Source of the DNA: Microvirga pakistanensis
Lineage (GTDB): Bacteria; Pseudomonadota; Alphaproteobacteria; Rhizobiales; Beijerinckiaceae
NCBI RefSeq assembly: GCF_004458765.1
Contig: NZ_SPJX01000710.1
Location: forward strand, 1 to 64,000
Direction of reading: 5' to 3'
DNA: 64,000 bases
Part shown: positions 53,538-60,960 of the stretch, one piece after another
How the letters are laid out: each line of letters begins with the position of its first letter
How positions within the stretch are numbered: the stretch's first letter is position 1
Position numbers and translations under genes: made by a program
The notes under the pieces: model-generated
Databases searched by the model: none
What the model was told of the DNA's origin: nothing
What the model saw: only the letters and a program-made list of their open reading frames with translations

Positions 53538-53872
53538 CAGGCCGCCTTCGGCGTGCGGCGGATGGTCTGGAAAACCTCGAAACCCTCGAATTCGGGATGG
53601 CCGAGGGTCAGCGGCTTGTTGCCGCCGGTGCTGGCGCGGGTATGCGAGGCGCGGAACTGCTCCGAGCGCGTCCAAGCCTCGAAATGCGCCTTGCTGGCCC
53701 ACAGGGTGTGCGAGGAATAGAGCACGTGATCCTCACGCTCCGGTCCGCGCAGCATGTGGAATTCCAGGAAGCCTTCGAGTTCGTTGAGATGGCTCTCGCG
53801 CGTGAGCCAGCGCTCTTCGAATTCTTCGGTGACGTCTTTGAGAACCTTGAAGCGGTTCATGGCGATGAACAT
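53537..53872 (-). CDS. hmuQ: IsdG/HmuQ-type heme-degrading monooxygenase
   Basis: The 111-residue ABM-fold protein has the catalytic triad of IsdG-like heme oxygenases: Asn6 (AMNRFKVL), Trp67 (FEAWTRSEQF) and His77 (RASHTRA). The spacing is the same as in staphylococcal IsdG and Bradyrhizobium HmuQ. It opens the heme ring and frees iron in the cytoplasm. It is coupled to hutX and lies 39 bases downstream of the receptor gene, consistent with an iron-regulated operon. I use the HmuQ name by analogy; HmuD is the alternative. Confidence 0.87.
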   Translation of the reverse strand: MFIAMNRFKVLKDVTEEFEERWLTRESHLNELEGFLEFHMLRGPEREDHVLYSSHTLWASKAHFEAWTRSEQFRASHTRASTGGNKPLTLGHPEFEGFEVFQTIRRTPKAA

Positions 53873-53911
53873 CGAAAACGATCTCCTTGGATCGGGGGAG
53901 TTGAGCGGCTG

Positions 53912-56065
53912 TCAGCGGCTTGCGAACTTCACCGTGAGACCGAACTTGGCCGTGAGGCCGGGGCTCGGCTCGCTGTTCAGATATTGCGTGTATTGCCGGT
54001 CGAACAGGTTCTGGATGGTGATGTCGCCGCTGATGTTCTCGTCATAGCGATAGGATGCGAAGAGATCGACGAGACCGTAACCTGCGGTAGGATTCGTGAC
54101 ATCCTCCTTGCTGCTGTCGACGAGAGTCAGGCGGGTGCCGAGAGTGAGCTTGCTGTCGAGCAGCCTGAAGCCGAGCGTGGTGCTGATGCGGTTCGGAATG
54201 ACGGAGTTCAGGGGATCGCCCGTGATGTCGTTCTTGCCCTCGATGACAGTGCCCGCCACGGTCACGAATCCGCCGCCCCAGTCGTAGGCCGCTTCGAGTT
54301 CCGCTCCGTGCAGCCGGGCTCTCGCGATGTTCTGATACTGCTGGTCCTGAATCCCGATGAGGCAGAGATACGGAGCGAAGGCGCAGGCCTCGACCGGCAT
54401 GCCCGGCACGACCGGCACGTTGTAGACCGGCCCCACCGCGACGATGTCGATGTAGTCGTCGATCCGGTTCTGGAACACGGAGATCTTGGCCCGGAAGCTG
54501 TCGCCCTCCGTGAAGACGTCGTCGTGCTGGAGGTTCACGCCGCCCTCGAGATTGCGCGCGACCTCGGGCCGGAGGTTGGGATTGGGCAGGATGTTGAAGA
54601 TCGGGAACGGATGGGTGCCCTGGATGAGGGTTTCCGTGATCGACGGCGCACGATACCCTTCCGCATAGGTGCCGTAGAACTCGATGCCCGTGATCGGCTC
54701 CACGCCCACCGTGATCTTCGGAGACACGCGCGAACCGTCCGCGCTGACGCCGCCGCCATCCAGTTCGTAGGTGTCGAAGCGCAACGCCCCGATCGTGCGC
54801 AGCCAGGGCGTGATCCGCACCTCGTCCTGAACGAAGCCGCCGAAGAGGCTGCGTTCTCCTGACGGCGTGAAGGCCGCGCCGTAGCCGCCCGCCCGATCGA
54901 CGGTTTCGCCCCGGTCGCGCGCTCCGTCGATACCGACCGTCAGAGCATGCCCCATCCCGAAAGCGTCGAACCGCGACGTGTTGCTGATGTCGAAGCCCAG
55001 CGTGTCCATGCTGTAGTCGAGAATGTCGCCCGGCCTCACGCCGATCGCCCCGTAGGTTCCGCTCGGCGCCACGACCCGCTTGTTGTCCTCGGTGGTGGTG
55101 TAATAGCCCTTCACGCTCAGATCGATCCAGGGATTGTCCGGCCGGCTGAAGCGGTAGCCGAGGGTATAGGTGTTGGCCGTGACGTCGTTGCTGAAGCGGG
55201 TTCCGACACCCGTGTCGCCGTTGTTGGCGAAGGTGTAGTTCTGCAGCAGAACCGAACCGCTCAGGGCATGGCCGTCCGCCGGGAAGACGTTGAACTTGAA
55301 CAGGCCCGAGGTCAGCTCGGAATCGGAATCCTCGACCCTGTCGCCGTTGCCGTCGCGATAGGTATCCGTGTTGCGATAGACGAACTGGCCGAACACGTCC
55401 GCGGCCGTGCCGATGCGGGCGCCGGCCATGGTGTTGGTGACGGCCCCCGCCCCGTTCGTTCCCAGGCCCAGCCTCTGCACGATTCCATAGCGCTCGTCGG
55501 GAGCCAGGATGTCGTCGATGGTCCGCGTCCGGAAGGACACCACGCCGCCGATGGCGCCCGAGCCATAGACGGTGGACACCGGCCCGCGCACCACGTCCAC
55601 CTGCCCGATCAGCTCGGGATCGAGGTAGAAGGTGCCGTTCGCGCCGTGGCCGCTCACCTGGTAATCCTGCCGGGCGCCGTCGACGAGCACGTTGACGCGG
55701 CCGAAATCCTGCAGACCCCGGATGTTGACCGCCTGACCGGGATCGGTGCCCGTCTCCTGCACGGCGACGCCGGGCACGCCCTGAAGAACGTCGGACACGC
55801 GCGAGGATTGCAGCAGGTCGATCTGGCGGCGCGTCACCACGCTCGACCCGGCTAGGTCATCGATCACCCTGTCCTCGGTCTTGCCGGACGTCACCGTGAT
55901 GGTGTCGAGCTCCAGCACGGGCTCCCCGTTCGCGGCGGGCGGCGCCGCAGGCGCACTTTGGGCCAGCGCCGCCGCCGAGAGCGGAACGCCGGCCAGAGGC
56001 GCGAGAACCAGAAGAGCAAACGGTGATGCAGACGCGCGAAGCCCCTCGCGCAGGAAGGTAATCAT
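53912..56065 (-). CDS. hmuR: TonB-dependent heme/hemoglobin receptor
   Basis: The 717-residue outer-membrane receptor has a signal peptide, then a TonB box region LDTITVTSGKTEDRV and a plug domain (VSDVLQGVPGVAVQETG, VNIRGLQDFGRVNVLVDG). A 22-strand barrel follows and ends in FAS-R (typical terminal Phe three residues from the end). The heme-receptor motifs are present: YRAPS followed 24 residues later by NPNLRPE (FRAP and NPNL boxes). It brings heme across the outer membrane. The divergent hmuP and two Irr-like sites point to iron control. Confidence 0.93.
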   Translation of the reverse strand: MITFLREGLRASASPFALLVLAPLAGVPLSAAALAQSAPAAPPAANGEPVLELDTITVTSGKTEDRVIDDLAGSSVVTRRQIDLLQSSRVSDVLQGVPGVAVQETGTDPGQAVNIRGLQDFGRVNVLVDGARQDYQVSGHGANGTFYLDPELIGQVDVVRGPVSTVYGSGAIGGVVSFRTRTIDDILAPDERYGIVQRLGLGTNGAGAVTNTMAGARIGTAADVFGQFVYRNTDTYRDGNGDRVEDSDSELTSGLFKFNVFPADGHALSGSVLLQNYTFANNGDTGVGTRFSNDVTANTYTLGYRFSRPDNPWIDLSVKGYYTTTEDNKRVVAPSGTYGAIGVRPGDILDYSMDTLGFDISNTSRFDAFGMGHALTVGIDGARDRGETVDRAGGYGAAFTPSGERSLFGGFVQDEVRITPWLRTIGALRFDTYELDGGGVSADGSRVSPKITVGVEPITGIEFYGTYAEGYRAPSITETLIQGTHPFPIFNILPNPNLRPEVARNLEGGVNLQHDDVFTEGDSFRAKISVFQNRIDDYIDIVAVGPVYNVPVVPGMPVEACAFAPYLCLIGIQDQQYQNIARARLHGAELEAAYDWGGGFVTVAGTVIEGKNDITGDPLNSVIPNRISTTLGFRLLDSKLTLGTRLTLVDSSKEDVTNPTAGYGLVDLFASYRYDENISGDITIQNLFDRQYTQYLNSEPSPGLTAKFGLTVKFASR

Positions 56066-56224
56066 CCTGACGATCCCAGTCTTTAATCATGTTTTCCTTG
56101 ATGACTGGCTGGCTCGCGCAGAAACGGATTCACGCTGGCTGGCTACGGCCCGCTCCGATGCCGGAAGAGGCTTTACATCCGATAGCCAAATCAAGTAACC
56201 GCGTCAATAGAGACTCGTGAAACG

Positions 56225-56249
56225 GCAGTTTTACATTATTCTAAACTGC
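56225..56249. promoter_or_regulatory. Irr-box-like iron control element (hmuR side)
   Basis: GCAGTTT (56225-56231) and AAACTGC (56243-56249) form an inverted repeat. The right core ATTCTAAA is a perfect half of the TTTAGAAT-ATTCTAAA type iron control element bound by Irr in Bradyrhizobium. The left half (TTTTACAT) has mismatches. It lies about 160 bases upstream of the hmuR start in the divergent gap 56066-56308. Confidence 0.5.
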
Positions 56250-56277
56250 GAATACATGCCTCTACCAAGCGATCCGT

Positions 56278-56298
56278 AGTTTAGAACACGTAAAAACT
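56278..56298. promoter_or_regulatory. Irr-box-like iron control element (hmuP side)
   Basis: AGTTTAGAACACG followed by TAAAAACT gives an imperfect inverted repeat with a perfect TTTAGAA left half. It is 11 bases before the hmuP start codon, a position suited to control hmuPTUV. It shares its GTTTAGAA core, inverted, with the site at 56225. Confidence 0.45.
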
Positions 56299-56308
56299 GG
56301 AGAGAATC

Positions 56309-56476
56309 GTGCAACACCCGCCTCCGTCCCCGGCTTCCAAAGGCGACAAGCCTTCCCCGCGGGAGATCGACGTGGCGAGCCTGATTGGGACGGGCCGCGA
56401 GGTGGTGCTGCTGCACCGGGGCGAGCGCTACCGCCTGCGGGTCACGGCGAACGGCAAACTCATTCTGACCAAGTAA
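56309..56476 (+). CDS. hmuP: Heme uptake regulator HmuP (HemP family)
   Basis: This 55-residue protein starts at a GTG with GGAG six bases upstream. Its last 35 residues match HemP/HmuP: REIDVASLIGTGREVVLLHRGE-type segment, then YRLRVTANGKLILTK. In Bradyrhizobium HmuP works with Irr to activate hmuR. It is the first gene of the rightward heme operon, 10 bases before hmuT. Confidence 0.88.
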   Translation: MQHPPPSPASKGDKPSPREIDVASLIGTGREVVLLHRGERYRLRVTANGKLILTK

Positions 56477-56486
56477 GGATCATCCC

Positions 56487-57356
56487 ATGACCCTCTCCCG
56501 CCGCGCTCTCGTTGCCGGCTCCGCCCTGATGCTCGTCGGGCGCCCCGCCCGGGCCGCCTCCGCCCGCCGGATCGTCAGCATCGGCGGCGCGGTCACCGAG
56601 ATCCTCTATCGCCTCGGCCAGGATGCCGAGATCGTGGGCGTGGATTCGACCAGCCTCTATCCGGCGGAGGCGCTCAGGACGAAGGCGGATGTGGGTTACA
56701 TCCGCGCCCTCGGAGCCGAGGGCGTGCTGTCCCTCAACCCTTCGCTCCTCCTCGCGGCCGAAGGGGCGGGCCCGCCCGATGCGCTTCGTCTGATCGAACA
56801 GGCGGGCGTCACCGTCGTGCGCGTTCCCGGCGAGCCGAGCCCCGCCGGAATCGTCGAGCGCGTCCGGGTGATCGCGCAGATCCTCGACATCCCCGAGCGG
56901 GGCGCGGCCCTGATCCGGGAGATCGAGCAGGGCTTCGCGCAGCTGGCGGAGGCGAAAGCGCGTATCACGCGCCCCAGCCGCGCGCTCTTCGTGCTCTCGC
57001 TTCAGAACGGTCGCCCCCTCGTGGGAGGACAGGGCACGACGGCGGACGCCATGCTGGCGCTGGCAGGCGCCAGCAACGCGGCGGCGTCGCTGAGCGGCTG
57101 GAAGCCCCTGTCGGACGAAGGCCTGATCGCGGCCGCTCCCGACGCCATCGTGATGATGGAGCACGGCCCTGACGGCGCCGCGAAGGATCCCTTCACCCTG
57201 CCGGCCTTCGCCGCGACGCCCGCCGCCGAAACGCGCAGGCTGGTGGTGATGGATTCGCTCTATCTTCTCGGCTTCGGGCCGCGCACGCCGGCCGCCGCGC
57301 GCGATCTCATGGCGGCCCTGCATCCCGACCAGGCCGGCAAGGCGAAACAGCCGTGA
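56487..57356 (+). CDS. hmuT: Heme ABC transporter substrate-binding protein
   Basis: The 289-residue protein has a twin-arginine-like or Sec signal (SRRALVAGSALMLVG, ending ARAA). A class III binding fold follows: RRIVSIGGAVTEILYRLG, IVGVDSTSLYP, DVGYIRALGAEGVLSLNPSLLL, and a C-terminal YLLGFGPRTP. The conserved heme tyrosines in TSLYP and SLYLLG are present. It carries heme through the periplasm to HmuUV. AAGGA is seven bases before the ATG. It overlaps hmuU by four bases. Confidence 0.92.
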   Translation: MTLSRRALVAGSALMLVGRPARAASARRIVSIGGAVTEILYRLGQDAEIVGVDSTSLYPAEALRTKADVGYIRALGAEGVLSLNPSLLLAAEGAGPPDALRLIEQAGVTVVRVPGEPSPAGIVERVRVIAQILDIPERGAALIREIEQGFAQLAEAKARITRPSRALFVLSLQNGRPLVGGQGTTADAMLALAGASNAAASLSGWKPLSDEGLIAAAPDAIVMMEHGPDGAAKDPFTLPAFAATPAAETRRLVVMDSLYLLGFGPRTPAAARDLMAALHPDQAGKAKQP

Positions 57357-58420
57357 CGGACCGCGCGATCGGCACGCAGCACCTCGCCATGGCACGGGAT
57401 CGCAAGCCCCTGATGATGGCGGTGCTCACGCTTCTGGTTATCCTTGCCAGCGGGCTCGCCCTGGGCTCCGGCGCGACCGGCGTCCCCCCGTCGCGCGTCC
57501 TCACCATCCTGGCCGGGCAATCCTCCGCGCCCGCCGGCGACGCGCTGATCGTCCTGCAGGTGCGCTTGCCGCGCCTGCTGCTCGGCCTGCTGGTCGGCGC
57601 GGCGCTCGCCTGCTCCGGCGCGCTCATGCAGGGCCTCTTCCGCAACCCGCTCGCCGACCCGGGCCTCGTCGGCGTTTCCGCAGGCGCTGCGCTCGCCGCG
57701 GCCATCACCATCGTGGCGGGCGATGCGCTGCTCGCGCCGTGGATCGGTCCGCTGCCGTTCAGCGCGCTTCCCATCGGGGCCTTCATCGGCGGGCTGATCA
57801 CCACCTGGGGGCTCTACCTCGTCGCCACGCGCCAGGGCCGTACCTCGATCGCCGTGATGCTGCTCGCGGGCGTCGCCTTCGGGGCGATGTCGGGGGCGAT
57901 CATTGGCTTTCTCGCCTATCTCAGCGACGACCGCCAATTGCGCGACCTGTCCTTCTGGTCCCTCGGCTCGCTCAGCGGCGCCACCTGGACCAAGGTCGCG
58001 GCCGCAACGCCGCTGATCCTGCCCGTCCTTCTCCTCACGCCCTTTCTCGCGCGCGGCCTCAACGCGCTCGCGCTCGGAGAGGCGGAGGCCTTCCATCTCG
58101 GGGTGCCGGTGCAGCGGGTGAAGGCCGTGGCGATCATGCTCGTCGCCGTGGCCGTCGGCGCGTCGGTGGCCTGCGCGGGCATGATCGGGTTCGTCGGCAT
58201 CGTCGTGCCGCACGTCCTGCGCCTCACGGCGGGCCCGGATCACCGCATGCTGCTGCCGGGTTCGGCCCTGCTCGGCGCGGCGCTGCTCGTGAGCGCCGAT
58301 ACGGTGGCGCGCACCGTCGCGGCGCCCGCGGAACTTCCCATCGGCATCCTCACGGCCGCCTTCGGCGCGCCGTTCTTCCTGTGGCTGCTGCTGCGACGCC
58401 AGGGGGGCATCGCCCTGTGA
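57353..58420 (+). CDS. hmuU: Heme ABC transporter permease
   Basis: The 355-residue FecCD-family permease starts at a GTG overlapping the hmuT stop. About ten helices hold the family blocks LMQGLFRNPLADPGLVGVSAG, ALGEAEAFHLG and GMIGFVGIVVPHVLRL. It passes heme across the inner membrane, powered by HmuV. It is paralogous to the orphan permease at 32530. Confidence 0.93.
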   Translation: MTDRAIGTQHLAMARDRKPLMMAVLTLLVILASGLALGSGATGVPPSRVLTILAGQSSAPAGDALIVLQVRLPRLLLGLLVGAALACSGALMQGLFRNPLADPGLVGVSAGAALAAAITIVAGDALLAPWIGPLPFSALPIGAFIGGLITTWGLYLVATRQGRTSIAVMLLAGVAFGAMSGAIIGFLAYLSDDRQLRDLSFWSLGSLSGATWTKVAAATPLILPVLLLTPFLARGLNALALGEAEAFHLGVPVQRVKAVAIMLVAVAVGASVACAGMIGFVGIVVPHVLRLTAGPDHRMLLPGSALLGAALLVSADTVARTVAAPAELPIGILTAAFGAPFFLWLLLRRQGGIAL

Positions 58421-59208
58421 GCGCGATCCTGGAAGCGTGGAACATCGCCTACCGGGCGGGCGGACGCATGCTGATCGAAGGCATCGATCTGTCGGTCGAA
58501 AGGGGCACGGTCACGATCATCGTCGGCCCCAACGGCGCGGGCAAATCGACACTCCTGCGCGTGTTGTGCGGGGAGCTTGCGCCTGCGACGGGCGAGGTCC
58601 TGCTCAACGGCGCTCCGCTGCACAGGATTCCGGCCTGGCGCCTCGCCCATACCAGGGCCGTCATGCCGCAGGCATCGGAACTCGGTTTCCCGTTTTCGGC
58701 CTTCGAGGTCGCCCATCTGGGCGTCGAGGGCATCGGACGGGGATTGAGCCGCGGCGACCGCCAGCGGATCGCCGCGAGCGCGCTCGACCAGGCGGACGTG
58801 GCGCATCTCGCCCGCCGCAACTATCAGACGCTCTCGGGCGGCGAGCGGCAGCGCGTTCACTTCGCGCGGGTTCTGGCCCAGCTCGAAGCGGGCCGCACCG
58901 TCGAAACACGGCAGGTGCTGTTCCTGGACGAGCCGATCGCAAGCCTCGATCTCAGGCACCAGCTCGCGCTGCTGAACAAGGCGAAATGCCTTGCGCGAGA
59001 AGGACTGACCATCATCGCCGTGCTGCACGATCTCCAGCTCGCGGCCGATATCGCCGACAGCCTGGTTCTGGTGCAGGCCGGGCGCCTCGTGGCGCGGGGT
59101 AATGCCGGCACGGTGCTGAGCCCCGGCAGGTTGTTGGACGTGTTCGGCGTGAGCCTGATTCCGCCAAGCCTTCCGCCGAGCCCCTGGACGCTGGCATCCT
59201 CGAATTAA
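58417..59208 (+). CDS. hmuV: Heme ABC transporter ATP-binding protein
   Basis: The 263-residue ATPase starts at a GTG overlapping the hmuU stop. It has Walker A GPNGAGKS at 37-44, signature LSGGERQRVHFARVL, Walker B VLFLDEPIASLD and the H-loop AVLHDL. The insertion AQLEAGRTVETRQ between signature and Walker B is common in HmuV. It energises heme import with HmuU. Confidence 0.93.
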   Translation: MSAILEAWNIAYRAGGRMLIEGIDLSVERGTVTIIVGPNGAGKSTLLRVLCGELAPATGEVLLNGAPLHRIPAWRLAHTRAVMPQASELGFPFSAFEVAHLGVEGIGRGLSRGDRQRIAASALDQADVAHLARRNYQTLSGGERQRVHFARVLAQLEAGRTVETRQVLFLDEPIASLDLRHQLALLNKAKCLAREGLTIIAVLHDLQLAADIADSLVLVQAGRLVARGNAGTVLSPGRLLDVFGVSLIPPSLPPSPWTLASSN

Positions 59209-59307
59209 TGGCCGAGAGCCCCTCAGAATCGGGCGGGTGGAATCGCTTGCAGGGCCGGGCCTGCGCACCTTAACTGGACGCATCGCAGGTTTCACGAGGA
59301 CGCGACG

Positions 59308-59940
59308 ATGCCTGACGAAAGCGTGATCGCCCGAATCGACGAAGCGCGTCGCAGCCTCGGCCTTCTCGAGATCGCGGCGGTGCTCGCCCTCGCGGAACGG
59401 GGCAATGTCATTCTCGACCCCTTCTCCACGCTTGTCGCCCGATATGCACGCATCGGCGCCGGGAACGTGTTTTATCCCGGCGTGACCCTTCATTGCTCCG
59501 CATCCGGCGCGCTGAGCATCGGAGACGGCAACACGCTCCATCCCGGCACGTGGCTTGCCGCCGAAACGGGCACGGTGACGATCGGCAGCGGCAACCTGCT
59601 CGGGGCATGCGGCGGATTCACCGCGAAGGCGGACCGCGCGGGCGCGCGGATCGTCATCGGGGATCACGGGCGCTATCAGGGCGGCGCGTCGGTTTTCGGC
59701 GAGACCACCTTGGGATCGGGCAGCCAGCTCCTCGGCGCCATCACCGTGGAGAACTGCCATCTCGCGGCCGGAGGATCCTTCCGCGATCCCGATCCGGACG
59801 CCCGCGGCGCTCTCTTCAAGGGCCAGGGCACCGCCCGGAACCTCCGGCTCGAGACCGGTCAGGTGATCTCCACCCGGGGCATTTTCCGGATGGAGGACGT
59901 GAAGCCGCAATCATTCTTCCATCCCAAGGCCGCATCCTGA
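59308..59940 (+). CDS. Left-handed beta-helix (hexapeptide) protein linked to the heme operon
   Basis: The 210-residue protein has a short helical N-terminus and then a row of hexapeptide-like turns (ILDPFSTLVARYARIGAGNVFYPGVTL and IGDGNTLHPGTW, VTIGSGNLLGACGG, SVFGETTLGSGSQLLG in outline). This is a left-handed parallel beta-helix fold, as in acyl- and nucleotidyl-transferases, but lacks their obvious catalytic segments. GAGGA precedes the ATG. It starts 99 bases after hmuV and overlaps the aldo/keto reductase start (TGATG), so it is probably in the heme transcript. Function unknown. Confidence 0.75.
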   Translation: MPDESVIARIDEARRSLGLLEIAAVLALAERGNVILDPFSTLVARYARIGAGNVFYPGVTLHCSASGALSIGDGNTLHPGTWLAAETGTVTIGSGNLLGACGGFTAKADRAGARIVIGDHGRYQGGASVFGETTLGSGSQLLGAITVENCHLAAGGSFRDPDPDARGALFKGQGTARNLRLETGQVISTRGIFRMEDVKPQSFFHPKAAS

Positions 59941-60734
59941 TGAATGAAGCCGCAGCCGACGGCTCTGTCAGCCTGGGCCTTGGCCTTCTCTCCATCGGTC
60001 GCGCCTGGGGGTATCGGCAGGGCCTGCCGCCCGCGGAGGAGGATGCGCTCGCGCTGCTCGACCATGCGGTCCTGAAGGGCGTCACGTTCTTCGACACCGC
60101 GCCCGCCTACGGCACCAGCGAGCGGATTTTCGGACGCTTCCTGAAAAACCTGGGCGCGAGCGCGTCGCGCCTCACCGTCAGCACCAAGATGGGCGAGCAC
60201 TGGAACGCCGAGGACCAGAGCGGCTTCACGGACCATTCCTACGATGCCCTTTGCCGGAGCCTGGACCGGAGCCTGGAGCGGCTCGGGCGCATTGACCTCC
60301 TTCAGATCCACAAGGCAAGCGTCGCGGCGCTCGCCTCGAAGGACGTGGAGCGGGCGATCGCCTATGCGGAATCGAACGGCATCGAGGCCTTCGGAGCGAG
60401 CGTCGGCGACCTCGGCGCCGCACGCCTCGCCTGCGCATCGGGTGCGTATACCGTCATCCAGCTTCCCTATAACCGGCTGTCCACCGGCATGGCGCCCGCC
60501 TTCGCGATGGCGCGGAATGCGGGGCTCAAGGTCCTGGTCAACCGTCCCTTCGGCATGGGCCGGATGGTTCCGGACGGGACAGGCGAGACGGTCCATGCCC
60601 TGCGGGAGGCCCTGGCCTTCATCCTGGAGCAGCCGTTCGATGGCATCGTCCTGACGGGCACGAGATCATCCGTCCATCTGGACGAAGCCCTGGCGGCTTT
60701 CCAGGCTGCGGTTCGTTCCCGGTCGGGCGGGTGA
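59940..60734 (+). CDS. Aldo/keto reductase
   Basis: The 264-residue protein folds as an AKR TIM barrel with GLGLLSIGRAWG, the active-site Asp and Tyr in FFDTAPAYGTSERIFG, Lys in LTVSTKMGEHW, and His in IDLLQIHKAS. The C-terminal cofactor loop is VLTGTRSSVHLDEALAAF. Such enzymes reduce aldehydes or ketones with NADPH. It is translationally coupled to the beta-helix gene, so both probably serve one unknown step near heme use. A single-gene add-on not related to heme cannot be excluded. Confidence 0.82.
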   Translation: MNEAAADGSVSLGLGLLSIGRAWGYRQGLPPAEEDALALLDHAVLKGVTFFDTAPAYGTSERIFGRFLKNLGASASRLTVSTKMGEHWNAEDQSGFTDHSYDALCRSLDRSLERLGRIDLLQIHKASVAALASKDVERAIAYAESNGIEAFGASVGDLGAARLACASGAYTVIQLPYNRLSTGMAPAFAMARNAGLKVLVNRPFGMGRMVPDGTGETVHALREALAFILEQPFDGIVLTGTRSSVHLDEALAAFQAAVRSRSGG

Positions 60735-60960
60735 CCGGACAATAACGAGCTCCGGGTGAGGCAATAACCTAGGTTAACGGCAGACGAAATAACGTCAAAT
60801 TTTCTCCTCTTGCCCTGGGAACAAGCAGGTCTGCTCAAAGATTTAGCAGGCCAGTGGTTCTTCTTTGAACGCTCTTAATCACCCAGAATCCCTATCCCGG
60901 CAAAGGCGCGCCGCGGGCGAGCGCTGCCATTGCCGCGTCTATGTCTCAAGGAGTCCAAGC

